Shown here: one piece after another, positions 1 to 7,338 of the stretch
How the letters are laid out: the number at the start of each line of letters is the position of its first letter
How positions within the stretch are numbered: the stretch's first letter is position 1
Origin: CBFGTJ01 sp965651815
Lineage (GTDB): Bacteria; Actinomycetota; Acidimicrobiia; Acidimicrobiales; Microtrichaceae
DNA length: 18,214 nt
Assembly (NCBI GenBank): GCA_965651815.1
Contig: CBFGTJ010000050.1
Coordinates: 1-18,214 of the forward strand
Direction: 5' to 3'
Made by a program: the position numbers and the translations under genes
The notes under the pieces: generated by a model
What the model saw: only the letters and a program-made list of their open reading frames with translations
The model's database searches: none
What the model was told of the DNA's origin: nothing

Positions 1-708
1 GGCAGCCTCGGGCGCCGGGGCAGCCTCGGGCGCCGGGGCAGCCTCGGGCGCCGGGGCCGGTTCGGCAGCCCGGCGCTCGCCGTCCGCCCGTGCGGTCGGT
101 GCGGTCGAGAACGCGCTCGCCCCGGAGGTCGGCAGCGCCGCGTCGGGCTCCCGGGGCGGCTCCGGCGCGGGCGGGCGTGCGTCGGGCACCTCCTCGATGC
201 GCACGTCGGGGCCCTCGTCGGTGGTCCGACCGGCGAGCCGCTCGAGCGTGGCGACGACCCGGTCGCAGAACGGCAGCGTCCACCCCGCGCGGAGGACCTC
301 GCCGTCCTCCATGCGGATCTCGACCTCCTGCAGCACCTCGCCACGGGGGCCGGGTGCGGGGTCGCCGAGGGCGTCGAGGTTCACGAGGCGGCGCAGGTCC
401 AGCCACATCGGCGGCCCGGACTGCTCGTCGCGCCCCACCCCGAGGGTCGGGCCGGCGAGCACGAACAGCGCCTCGCCGCGGTCCTGCCCGTCGGTCGCGA
501 TCCAGCCACGTGCGTGCGCGTCCGGCTCCGGGCCCTCGCCCGTCGACGTCCCCTCGAACGCCTCGCCTGCTCGCACCACGTCGTCGACTCCTCCTGCCGC
601 GCTCCACCGTACCGGTAGCGACGGAGCCAGAGGATCCGCCCCGGGCCACCGGTACCCGAAGTACGTGGTGGGGTCCTCGACGCGGGTCAGGTCGTCGGTG
701 GTGCTCAC
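1..708 (-). CDS. Unrecognised protein with C-terminal PAPEAA repeat linker (partial, runs off left edge)
   Basis: I do not recognise the family. From a GTG at 708 the frame stays open to the left edge, giving 236 visible residues. Order seen: a mixed N-terminus (about 1-60), a putative globular part (about 65-165) that includes an LFVLAGPTLGVG stretch and a MWLDLRRLVNL stretch, an alternating acidic/hydrophobic stretch EVEIRMEDGEVLRAGW and an LPFCDRVVATLERL helix, then a Pro/Ala/Glu-rich linker ending in three PAPEAA repeats at the edge. There is no signal peptide or membrane segment in the visible part. The GTG at 708 overlaps the stop of the upstream DUF4388 gene as GTGA, which suggests coupling. 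An alternative start is the GTG at 579 (or 576), which has a much better Shine-Dalgarno (AGGAGG, 590-595). Codons 25-40 of the long version have unusually many A/T third positions, favouring the shorter start, but codons 1-24 are all G/C-ending, favouring the longer. It is clearly coding; its function is unknown. Confidence 0.7.
   Translation of the reverse strand, partial: MSTTDDLTRVEDPTTYFGYRWPGADPLAPSLPVRWSAAGGVDDVVRAGEAFEGTSTGEGPEPDAHARGWIATDGQDRGEALFVLAGPTLGVGRDEQSGPPMWLDLRRLVNLDALGDPAPGPRGEVLQEVEIRMEDGEVLRAGWTLPFCDRVVATLERLAGRTTDEGPDVRIEEVPDARPPAPEPPREPDAALPTSGASAFSTAPTARADGERRAAEPAPAPEAAPAPEAAPAPEAA
2..55. repeat. Three perfect 18-bp tandem repeats encoding PAPEAA
   Basis: The plus-strand unit gcagcctcgggcgccggg is repeated at 2-19, 20-37 and 38-55 without mismatch, and the array may continue past the left edge. 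Read on the minus strand it encodes the hexapeptide PAPEAA in frame with the unrecognised gene. Because the unit is a multiple of three, copy-number changes would lengthen or shorten the linker without a frameshift. The identity of the copies suggests recent expansion or slippage. Confidence 0.9.
590..595 (-). promoter_or_regulatory. Strong Shine-Dalgarno inside the 5' part of the leftmost gene
   Basis: The minus strand reads AGGAGG here, followed after 10 bases by GTG at 579 (then GTG at 576). This is one of the two best ribosome binding sites in the window. It nearly duplicates the site ahead of the DUF4388 gene: GCAGGAGGA followed by TCGAC is shared. It either marks the true start of the leftmost gene at 579 or serves as an internal second start. 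Confidence 0.5.
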
Positions 709-1685
709 GGCAGCCCCAGGAAGGAGGGCCCGTCAGGGTGCTCGTCCTCCGCCGGCGGGGTCGGCGTCGGGTTGAGCGCGGCGGCGATCGCCTCGGCCGC
801 CTGCGGGCTGAGCTTGGACATCTGGCGCAGGACCTCGTCGGTCGCGTCGACCGGCGCCCCGGCCGCCGCGGCCGGCTCGGCCGGCTCGGCCGGCGCGGGG
901 TCACCCCCGAACGCGGGCGCACCGTCGCCCTCCAGGGTGTCGGCGATCACGACGTCCCAGTCGTCCCCGTCCGTGGTGCCGGTCCACGGCTCCTCGGACC
1001 CGTTCGTGGACGTGCCGACGAGGTCGTCGATCGGGAAGTGGTCGGGGAACGCCGCGGGCGGCTCCTCGTCCTGCAGGAGCGGCGGCGCCGACCCCTCCCC
1101 GAGGGTGGTCCCGGTCTCGTGCGAGGCGGTGTCGCGTGGCTCCTCGACCCGGAGCAGCCCGGCCGTGACGAGCGAGGCGATCTCGGCGCAGGCGGCGAGC
1201 TCGTCGAGGCCGAGCTCCTCGATGACCTCGTCGACGGCGGGGACCCGCCCGGCTGCGACGACCAGCGGCCAGCGCGACGCCTCGATCGTCACCGACGGCT
1301 CGCTGAGCTGCGGTTCGAGCGCGATGCGGTGCCGGGTCGAGGGCACCACCGCCGCGATGGCGTCCCACTCCTGCAGCAGCCCCCGGGCGGCGTCGAGCGC
1401 CTCGGCGAGCGGGGTCGGCGCCACGGCCACCTCGGGGCTGCCCGAGCTGCCGCTGTCGAAGGAGAAGGACCCCTCGCCGAACCGCAGCAGCTCGAACACC
1501 AGGCTCGCCGCCGTCGCACCGGCGGACTGCCGTCCGCTGCCGCCGACGACCTGGCCCTCCTCGATCCACAACGTGGCCGTCCCGCGATCGCCCTCGAGCA
1601 CCAGCCGACCCGTCTTCGACGAGCTGGACAGCAGCGCCAGCACGTCGGCGAGCGGGAAGGCGTCGATCGTCCCCTGGAGAGCCAC
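705..1685 (-). CDS. DUF4388 (PATAN) domain protein
   Basis: This 326-residue soluble protein opens with a DUF4388/PATAN domain (about residues 1-80): LQGTIDAFPLADVLALL, then SSKTGRLVLEG and an LWIEEGQVVGG strand pair. DUF4388 is known in bacterial signalling and motility proteins, where it is thought to mediate protein contacts; the exact role here is inference. Residues 100-182 form a second predicted alpha/beta or winged-helix-like part (VDEVIEELGLDELAACAEIASLVTAGLLRV read as two helices and a strand). A long acidic and then Pro/Ala/Glu-rich linker follows, with a short C-terminal helix (TDEVLRQMSKLSPQAAEAIAAAL) that could be a docking segment. The GTG at 1685 is chosen because AGGAGG lies 7 bases upstream and the DUF4388 domain begins right at it; the same frame stays open further upstream to 1730. 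The stop overlaps the next gene's possible GTG at 708. No enzymatic motif is visible. It may be a scaffold or regulator working with that downstream protein. Confidence 0.85.
   Translation of the reverse strand: MALQGTIDAFPLADVLALLSSSSKTGRLVLEGDRGTATLWIEEGQVVGGSGRQSAGATAASLVFELLRFGEGSFSFDSGSSGSPEVAVAPTPLAEALDAARGLLQEWDAIAAVVPSTRHRIALEPQLSEPSVTIEASRWPLVVAAGRVPAVDEVIEELGLDELAACAEIASLVTAGLLRVEEPRDTASHETGTTLGEGSAPPLLQDEEPPAAFPDHFPIDDLVGTSTNGSEEPWTGTTDGDDWDVVIADTLEGDGAPAFGGDPAPAEPAEPAAAAGAPVDATDEVLRQMSKLSPQAAEAIAAALNPTPTPPAEDEHPDGPSFLGLP
871..897. repeat. 9-bp tandem repeats in the DUF4388 linker
   Basis: The plus strand carries gccggctcg twice in a row (871-879, 880-888) and a degenerate third copy, gccggcgcg (889-897). 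On the minus strand this encodes the PAEPAEP linker of the DUF4388 protein. It resembles the PAPEAA repeats of the neighbouring gene in composition but uses a different unit. Confidence 0.7.
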
Positions 1686-1692
1686 GTCGAAT

Positions 1693-1698
1693 CCTCCT
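1693..1698 (-). promoter_or_regulatory. Shine-Dalgarno deciding the DUF4388 start
   Basis: The minus strand reads AGGAGG, 7 bases before the GTG at 1685. It is a near-consensus site, far stronger than most in this window. It places the start at 1685 rather than at in-frame codons upstream, which would run through the inverted repeat at 1714-1729. Confidence 0.8.
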
Positions 1699-1713
1699 GC
1701 GTGCTCCGGAAAA

Positions 1714-1729
1714 TGGTCCGAACGGACCA
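1714..1729 (-). terminator. Inverted repeat with T-tract between aroE and the DUF4388 gene (terminator or operator)
   Basis: On the minus strand TGGTCCG-TT-CGGACCA forms a perfect 7-base inverted repeat (folded as RNA, a 6-pair stem with a GUUC tetraloop) followed directly by TTTT. It begins 32 bases after the aroE stop and ends 28 bases before the DUF4388 start codon, in the largest intergenic gap of the window (1686-1761). The hairpin plus T4 fits a short intrinsic terminator or attenuator. The symmetric 16-base core could equally be a dimeric repressor site. No clear -35/-10 pair is visible beside it. Confidence 0.45.
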
Positions 1730-1761
1730 CCCCACACCATCGGCACGCCGGGGACGCGGGT

Positions 1762-2613
1762 TCAGCTTTTCGGCGACCCCTCCGTCACCTCGGCCACTGC
1801 GCTGCGCATCGCCTCCAGCGGGGCGGGGATCCCGGTCCACCGCTCGAACGCCGCGCCGGCCTGGTGCACGAGCATCGACACGCCGTTCGACGTGGCCGCG
1901 CCACGCGCCTCGGCCTCCTCGAGCAGTCGCGTGCGCAGCGGGTGGTAGATCAGGTCGACGACGACCTGGCCCTCGTGCAGCAGCCCGGGCTCGCAGGGCA
2001 GCTCGTCGGTGGGTGCGCCGTCGCGCTGCATGCCCACGGGGGTCGCGTTGACGACCACGTCGGCGTCCGCGATCGCCGCCGGGTCGACCACGCCGCCGAC
2101 CCCGCCCGCGAGGGCCGCGGCCGCCTCGGCGGTCGCCCGCGTGCGGTTGACGACGCCGACCGACGCCGCCCCGGCACGGGCCAGCGAGAGCACCACCGCG
2201 CGTGCCGCCCCGCCGGCGCCGAGCACGACGCACCTGGTCCCATCGGGGTCGAGGCCGTGGTCGGCGCGCAGCCCGGCGACGAAGCCCTCGCCATCGGTGT
2301 TGGCGCCGACGAGCCGCTCACCGTCCCAGGCGATGCAGTTCACCGCGCCGAGCGCCGCCGCGTCCGGCTCGACGTCGTCGAGCCCCTCGATGACCGCCGC
2401 CTTGTGGGGCATCGTCACCGACAGGCCCCCGAGCCCCAGCGTGCGCATCGCGTGGACGGCCCCGACGGCGTCGCCGGCGCGGACGGTGAACGCCGCGTAG
2501 ACCCAGTCGAGACCCGCGGCGGCGAACGCGGCGTTGTGGATCCGTGGCGACAGCGAGTGGGTGACCGGGTCGCCGATCACGGCCGCGACCTTGGTCGTGG
2601 CATCCACCCTCAC
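1762..2613 (-). CDS. aroE: Shikimate dehydrogenase (NADP+)
   Basis: AroE reduces 3-dehydroshikimate to shikimate with NADPH in the cytoplasmic shikimate pathway to chorismate and aromatic amino acids. At 283 residues the length is typical. Motifs visible: GDPVTHSLSPRIHN (14-27, shikimate-binding serines), SVTMPHK (catalytic Lys71), NTDGEG (catalytic Asp107), the Rossmann loop GAGGAARA (132-139), NRT (156-158, NADP phosphate recognition), NATPVGM, and a C-terminal GVSMLVHQAGAAFERW helix whose Gln contacts substrate. The GTG start at 2613 has GAGG 9 bases upstream. It lies 22 bases after mltG and probably shares its transcript. It is the only aro gene in the window; the other shikimate genes may lie past the left edge, as in some actinobacterial gene orders. 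Confidence 0.96.
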   Translation of the reverse strand: MRVDATTKVAAVIGDPVTHSLSPRIHNAAFAAAGLDWVYAAFTVRAGDAVGAVHAMRTLGLGGLSVTMPHKAAVIEGLDDVEPDAAALGAVNCIAWDGERLVGANTDGEGFVAGLRADHGLDPDGTRCVVLGAGGAARAVVLSLARAGAASVGVVNRTRATAEAAAALAGGVGGVVDPAAIADADVVVNATPVGMQRDGAPTDELPCEPGLLHEGQVVVDLIYHPLRTRLLEEAEARGAATSNGVSMLVHQAGAAFERWTGIPAPLEAMRSAVAEVTEGSPKS

Positions 2614-2635
2614 GTCCGCGGACCTCGTGGGTGCA

Positions 2636-3904
2636 TCAGAACACCCCCCGACGCTGGGCGTCCTCCTTGGCGTCGAGGAACTCCTGGTACGAGTCCGTGA
2701 AGAAGTGCCGCGGGGGGTCGTTGGACACGAGCACGTAGTACTTCCAGTCGCCCTCGGTGGGCGAGATCGCCGCCGCGAGCGACGCCCTGCCCGGCAGCGC
2801 GATCGGCGTGGGGGGCAGCCCCGCGTGCAGGCGGGTGTTGTAGGGGGTGTCGGTGTCGAGGTCGCTGCGCGTCAGTTGGCCGTCTGCCCGCCCCAGCCCG
2901 TACAGCACCGACGCGTCGACGCCGAGGGTCTCGCCGGCGTCGAGGCGGTTGGAGATCGTCCGGGAGATCATCCCGCGCTCCTCCTCGGGCGCGCCGGTCT
3001 CCTTCTCGATCAGCGAGGCGATCGTGACCAGCTCGTAGGCGGTGCGGCCCTGCAGCGTCTCGGCCTTGTCGTAGTCGAGCTCGTCGAGCACCGAGTCCAT
3101 CTTCGAGGCCATCGTCTGGAGGACGTCGACCGCGGTGGCGTCGTCGGAGAACTGGTAGGTGTCGGGGAAGAGGAACCCCTCCCAGCTCGCGTCGGCCGGG
3201 CGGTACCTGGAGGTGACCGCGCCGTTCGCGAGGGCCTCCTCGAGCTGCTCGACGGTGACCGTCTCCATCTGCTCGGCGATCTCGCGGAGCGCGTCCTCGA
3301 GCCGGCGGCCCTCGACGATCCGCACCACCGTGGCGGCGGGGGGTACGGGGCCGCCGTCCAGCACCTCGATCGCCTGGTCGAACGAGGAGGACCGGCGGAA
3401 GTCGATGTAGGTGCCGGCCTCCCACGGCCCGGCGTCCTTCCACCCGACGTAGTAGCGGAAGAGGCGGGCGTTGGAGATGACCTCCGCCTCCTCGAGGATC
3501 CTGGCGATGCTCTCGGTGGATGACCCCTCCGGGATGACCACCTCGGCGACGACCTCGCCGGGCTCGCCCGGCGGGTCGACCTGCCGGGACGCCCAGATGA
3601 GGACCGCACCGATCAGGACCCCCGCGACGAGCACCAGGGTGCCGCCGACCGCCAACAGCCTGCGGGCACCGTTGCTCGAGGGCGGGAGGACGACGTAGTC
3701 GTCGTCCTCGTGCCCACCACCACCGCTGCCGGCCGTGCCCACCTCGCGGGGCGGCTCGGGATCGGCCACGGCACGGCGCGCCACACGTGGCCGGGCGGGC
3801 GCCGCGCCGACGCGGGCGGGGCGGCGCACCTGGGCGCCGTCGCGGCGTGGGCGCCGCACGACCGGCGGGACGTGCTCGGGGTCGAAGTCGTCGGGTGGGT
3901 TCAC
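2636..3904 (-). CDS. mltG: Endolytic murein transglycosylase MltG (YceG-like)
   Basis: MltG cleaves nascent glycan strands at the membrane and is thought to set their length or terminate synthesis. The 422-residue protein has a long basic, Pro/Arg-rich cytoplasmic N-terminus (1-80), one membrane helix (about 83-105), and a periplasm-facing YceG domain. Family signatures include GFLFPDTYQF (242-252), IASLIEKETG with the catalytic glutamate at 300, ISNRLDAGETLGVDASVLYGLG, and DTPYNTRLHAGLPPTPIALPG near the C-terminus. The GTG at 3904 is chosen because it forms a GTGA overlap with the ruvX stop and has GAGGA 8-9 bases upstream; the frame remains open to 3970 but that part overlaps ruvX. The disordered N-terminus is longer than in E. 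coli but usual for actinobacteria. Position between ruvX and aroE is a common actinobacterial arrangement. Confidence 0.95.
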   Translation of the reverse strand: MNPPDDFDPEHVPPVVRRPRRDGAQVRRPARVGAAPARPRVARRAVADPEPPREVGTAGSGGGGHEDDDYVVLPPSSNGARRLLAVGGTLVLVAGVLIGAVLIWASRQVDPPGEPGEVVAEVVIPEGSSTESIARILEEAEVISNARLFRYYVGWKDAGPWEAGTYIDFRRSSSFDQAIEVLDGGPVPPAATVVRIVEGRRLEDALREIAEQMETVTVEQLEEALANGAVTSRYRPADASWEGFLFPDTYQFSDDATAVDVLQTMASKMDSVLDELDYDKAETLQGRTAYELVTIASLIEKETGAPEEERGMISRTISNRLDAGETLGVDASVLYGLGRADGQLTRSDLDTDTPYNTRLHAGLPPTPIALPGRASLAAAISPTEGDWKYYVLVSNDPPRHFFTDSYQEFLDAKEDAQRRGVF

Positions 3905-4362
3905 CGGGGAGCGTCCTCGTGCTCGGAGTTCGTCTGCGTGGCGGCCCTGGCGCGCCGGCCGTCCAGCCACGCCTGCAGGATCACGGCGGCGGCGACCTTG
4001 TCGACGACCTTGCGCCGGGCGCGGGAGTCCATCTGCGCCTCGGCGAGCGAGCGGTGTGCGCTGACCGTGCTCATCCGCTCGTCGTGGGTGTGCACCGGGA
4101 CGGGCAGGACCCGCTCGAGCGCCCGCACCTCCGCGACGGCGCGCCGGGCGGCGGGACCGACCCGGCCGTCGAGGGAGTACGGCAGCCCGACGACGACCAC
4201 CTCGGCCTCGGTCTCCTCCACGAGCTCGGCGAGCCGACGGTGGTCCCGCTCGCGGTCACCGGTGCGCTCCACCACCTCGTAGGGCAGGGCCACGGTGCCC
4301 TCGGAGTTCGAGAGGGCGACCCCGATCCGCTTCGCACCGAGGTCGATGCCCAGGGCCCGCAT
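3901..4362 (-). CDS. ruvX: RuvX/YqgF family RNase H-fold nuclease (putative pre-16S rRNA nuclease)
   Basis: This 153-residue protein has the YqgF RNase H fold: GIDLGAKRIGVA with catalytic Asp7, VVVGLPYSLDGRVGPAA (56-72), HTHDERMSTVSAHR with acidic residues at 94-95, and VDKVAAAVILQAWLDGRR with Asp121. YqgF proteins are implicated in 16S rRNA 5'-end maturation, and in some species in resolving Holliday junctions; which applies here cannot be read from sequence. The ATG at 4362 overlaps the alaS stop (ATGA), and the stop overlaps the mltG GTG (GTGA), so it is coupled on both sides. The C-terminal tail past about residue 138 is polar and probably disordered. Confidence 0.94.
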   Translation of the reverse strand: MRALGIDLGAKRIGVALSNSEGTVALPYEVVERTGDRERDHRRLAELVEETEAEVVVVGLPYSLDGRVGPAARRAVAEVRALERVLPVPVHTHDERMSTVSAHRSLAEAQMDSRARRKVVDKVAAAVILQAWLDGRRARAATQTNSEHEDAPR

Positions 4363-6962
4363 CAGCCGATCAGCGACCGGACCTGGTCCAGCGCCTCGCC
4401 GATGCGGTCGGGTTCACGGCCGCCGGCGACGGCGAGCTCGGCGCCCTTGCCGCCCCCGCCACCGATCGTGCGGGCGGCGTCCGCGATGAGGCTGCCGGCC
4501 TCGAAGCCGCTGTCGGCCGTGACGGCCGCGACGAGCGCAGCGCCCTTGCCGCCGGGCGAGGCACCCAGCACCACCGCGCGGATGCCCGGCCGATCGCGCA
4601 GCGCCACGGCCATGTCGCGCAGCTCGTCGCGCGAGTCGACCTCGACCTCGGCGATGACGACGCCGTCCACCGCCGAATCCGCGAGCGACCCGGCCTGGCT
4701 GCGGGCCAGCTCCCGCCGGAGCACCTTGGCCTCGTCGCGTGCCGCCTTCAGCTCGGCGAGGCGCCGCTCGAGCCCGTCGAGCACGTCGTCGCGGGCGACC
4801 CCCAGCAGGTCCGCCGCGCCCCGGACGAGGCGCTCCGTGCTGCGCATCCGCTCGATGGTGCCCATGCCCGTCACCGCCTCGATGCGGCGGATGTTCGAGC
4901 CGATCGAGGTCTCGGAGACGATGACGAGCGAGCCGATGTCGCCGAGCGCGCTGACGTGGGTCCCGCCGCACAGCTCGGTGCTGTGCGGGCCCGCCTGCAG
5001 CACCCGGACGCGCTCGCCGTACTTCTCTCCGAAGAAGGCGATCGCGCCGAGCGCGCGGGCCTCCTCCATGGAGGTCTCGAAGTGGTTCACCGGCGCGTTG
5101 GTGAGGATCTCCTCGTTGGCGAGGTCCTCGATGCGTGCCAGCTCCTCGTCGCTCACGGCCGCGTGGTGGGAGAAGTCGAACCGGAGCCGGTCGGGGCCCA
5201 CCCACGAGCCCTGCTGCTTCACGTGCTCGCCGAGCACCTCCCGCAGGGCCCAGTGCAGCACGTGGGTGCCGGTGTGGTTGCGGCGGATCGCGGCGCGGCG
5301 GGCGACGTCGATCTCGGCGGTGGCCGGCTGGCCGGGCTCGATGGTGCCCTCGACGACCTCGACGTGGTGCCGGTGCAGGCCGGGCAGCGCGTGGGTGGTG
5401 TCGAGCACCCTCGCCGTGCCGGTCGGGGTGGTGATCGTGCCGGTGTCGCCCACCTGGCCGCCGGCCTCGGCGTAGAACGGCGTGCGGTCGAGGTAGACCG
5501 CGTCGCCGATCACCGCGAGGACCGTCGCGGCACTGGTGTGCTCCTCGCGGCCGGTGAACTCGGTCGGGCCGTGCTCGGCGAGCAGTGCGCGCTCCTGGTC
5601 GGCCTCGTCGCCGGTGGCGACCCCGGTCGCGCGGCTCGCCGCCCGCGAGCGCTCGCGCTGCTCGGCCATCGCGGCGTCGAAGCCGTCGACGTCGACCTCC
5701 ACCCCGCGCAGGTCCGCCATCTCCTGGGTCACCTCGAGCGGGAACCCGTAGGTGTCGTGCAGCTCGAACGCGACGCGTCCGTCGAGGACGCGCTCCTCCC
5801 CCACCTCGTCCAGCGCGGTGTCGAGCAGCTTCGAGCCCCGGGCGAGGGTCGAGCGGAAGCGCTCCTCCTCGCGGGTGATGAGGTCGACCACGCGGTCGCG
5901 GTCCTCCGCCAGGTCGGGGTAGGCGTCGCCCATCAGGTCGGCGCAGCGCTCGACCATGCGGGGCATCACCAGCTGCTCGACCCCGAGCATGTACGCGAAG
6001 CGCACCGCCCGGCGGATGACCCGCCGCAGCACGTAGCCGCGGTCCTCGTTCGAGGGGACGACCCCGTCGGAGACGAGGAACGCCGCGGTGCGGGTGTGGT
6101 CGGCGAGCAGGCGCAGCGCGATGTCGCCGAGCTGCGACTGGCCGAGCGAGCTGCCGGTGACCGACTGGGCCTCCTCGACGAGGTCCGCGAGCACGTCGGC
6201 CGCGTACAGCGAGTGGGAGCCGGCGAGCACCGACAGCATCCGCTCGAGCCCGGCGCCGGTGTCGACGTTGCGGGACGGGAGGTCGGTGAGCTCCCCGCCG
6301 GGCGTGCGGAAGTACTGGGTGAACACGAGGTTCCAGATCTCGACGAAGCGGTCCTCGGCGAGCTCGTTCGCGGGACCCCCGTCGGGACCCAGCTCGGGCC
6401 CGAAGTCGAAGAAGATCTCCGAGGACGGACCGCACGGGCCGGTCTCGCCCATCTCCCAGAAGTTGTCCTTGTCGAGCCGCTGGATGCGCTCGCGGGGCAC
6501 CCCCACCGCGTCCGCCCAGATCTCCTCGGCCTCGTCGTCGGAGACGTGGCAGGTGACCCAGAGCCGGTCGCCGTCGATGCCGAGCACCTCGGTGACGAAC
6601 TCCCACGCCCACGGGATCGCCTCGGCCTTGAAGTAGTCGCCGAAGCTGAAGTTGCCGAGCATCTCGAAGAACGAGAGGTGGCGCGGCGACCGCCCGATCG
6701 CGTCGAGGTCGTTGTGCTTGCCCCCGGCGCGCACGCACTTCTGGATCGACACCGCCCGTGGCGGGTCGAACGGCACCGGCTCCTCGCCGAGGAAGTACGG
6801 GACGAACTGCATCATCCCCGAGTTGGTGAACATCGGGGCGGACGGGTGCGTCGGGATGAGGCTCGACGACGGCACCACCGTGTGGGCGCGCGCGACGAAG
6901 AACTCCGTCCACTTGGTGCGGAGCTCCGCGGCGGTCATCGGGCGCGACGAGGTCTGCGACAT
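4362..6962 (-). CDS. alaS: Alanine--tRNA ligase
   Basis: AlaRS charges tRNA-Ala and edits mischarged Ser/Gly. The 866-residue length is full. Domains in order: class II catalytic core (about 1-250) with the motif-2 region around RHLSFFEMLGNFSFGDYFK and motif 3 in DTGAGLERML; tRNA-recognition helical part (about 250-460); editing domain (about 550-700) with zinc ligands H563 and H567 (HTGTH) and C665 and H669 (CGGTH); and a C-terminal coiled coil plus C-Ala domain ending in the glycine-rich GGGGGKGAELAVAGG stretch. The ATG at 6962 is supported by family alignment, though its Shine-Dalgarno is weak. Only 40 bases separate it from the upstream gene, so there is no room for a T-box leader. The stop overlaps the ruvX ATG. 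Confidence 0.98.
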   Translation of the reverse strand: MSQTSSRPMTAAELRTKWTEFFVARAHTVVPSSSLIPTHPSAPMFTNSGMMQFVPYFLGEEPVPFDPPRAVSIQKCVRAGGKHNDLDAIGRSPRHLSFFEMLGNFSFGDYFKAEAIPWAWEFVTEVLGIDGDRLWVTCHVSDDEAEEIWADAVGVPRERIQRLDKDNFWEMGETGPCGPSSEIFFDFGPELGPDGGPANELAEDRFVEIWNLVFTQYFRTPGGELTDLPSRNVDTGAGLERMLSVLAGSHSLYAADVLADLVEEAQSVTGSSLGQSQLGDIALRLLADHTRTAAFLVSDGVVPSNEDRGYVLRRVIRRAVRFAYMLGVEQLVMPRMVERCADLMGDAYPDLAEDRDRVVDLITREEERFRSTLARGSKLLDTALDEVGEERVLDGRVAFELHDTYGFPLEVTQEMADLRGVEVDVDGFDAAMAEQRERSRAASRATGVATGDEADQERALLAEHGPTEFTGREEHTSAATVLAVIGDAVYLDRTPFYAEAGGQVGDTGTITTPTGTARVLDTTHALPGLHRHHVEVVEGTIEPGQPATAEIDVARRAAIRRNHTGTHVLHWALREVLGEHVKQQGSWVGPDRLRFDFSHHAAVSDEELARIEDLANEEILTNAPVNHFETSMEEARALGAIAFFGEKYGERVRVLQAGPHSTELCGGTHVSALGDIGSLVIVSETSIGSNIRRIEAVTGMGTIERMRSTERLVRGAADLLGVARDDVLDGLERRLAELKAARDEAKVLRRELARSQAGSLADSAVDGVVIAEVEVDSRDELRDMAVALRDRPGIRAVVLGASPGGKGAALVAAVTADSGFEAGSLIADAARTIGGGGGKGAELAVAGGREPDRIGEALDQVRSLIG

Positions 6963-7002
6963 GGCCCGCTCAGCCTACCGGTGGCCCCGAGGGGTGGGTG
7001 CT

Positions 7003-7338
7003 TCAGCGGGCACGGGTGGAACCGGGTCGCGTGGCGCGGGCCACGGTCGCGGAGCCGGTGGCGTGCCGGACCGGCCGGAGGGGTGCGGGCGAGGTCCCGT
7101 GCGCGGCGCGGCCGTCGCGCAGGCCCCGCAGCTCCGCCTCGCGCTGGCGCATCGCGTCGCGCCCCTCGACGATCGCCTCGGCGACCACCCGCCCCGCCTC
7201 GCGTGCACGCCTGCCGGCGACGGCGACGAGGTGGTCGGGCTGGAGCGCCTCGAGGCTGGCGCGCACGCGGCGCTCGACCCACACGGTGCCGGACGCGCCC
7301 GCCGCCGCGCCCAGGCCGAACCAGAACAGGCGCCTCAC
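7003..7338 (-). CDS. Small single-pass membrane protein, DUF6167-like
   Basis: This 111-residue protein starts with a short basic residue pair, then one membrane helix (FWFGLGAAAGASGTVWV, about 5-21) and a basic, helical cytoplasmic part (VERRVRASLEALQPDHL, then a long Ala/Arg/Glu helix to about residue 75). The C-terminal 35 residues are low-complexity. The N-terminal pattern and its place just upstream of alaS match the actinobacterial DUF6167 family as I remember it; function is unknown. The GTG start at 7338 overlaps the stop of the DUF948-like gene (GTGA), so the two are translationally coupled. A fairly weak Shine-Dalgarno fits re-initiation. Confidence 0.75.
   Translation of the reverse strand: MRRLFWFGLGAAAGASGTVWVERRVRASLEALQPDHLVAVAGRRAREAGRVVAEAIVEGRDAMRQREAELRGLRDGRAAHGTSPAPLRPVRHATGSATVARATRPGSTRAR

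Noticed and set aside
2..55. CRISPR-like or satellite array at the left edge
   Set aside because: The repeats are directly adjacent with no spacers and are in frame with a coding sequence, so they are a coding tandem repeat.
6963..7002. T-box or other tRNA-sensing leader for alaS
   Set aside because: Only 40 bases separate alaS from the previous gene; no space and no specifier or antiterminator structure.
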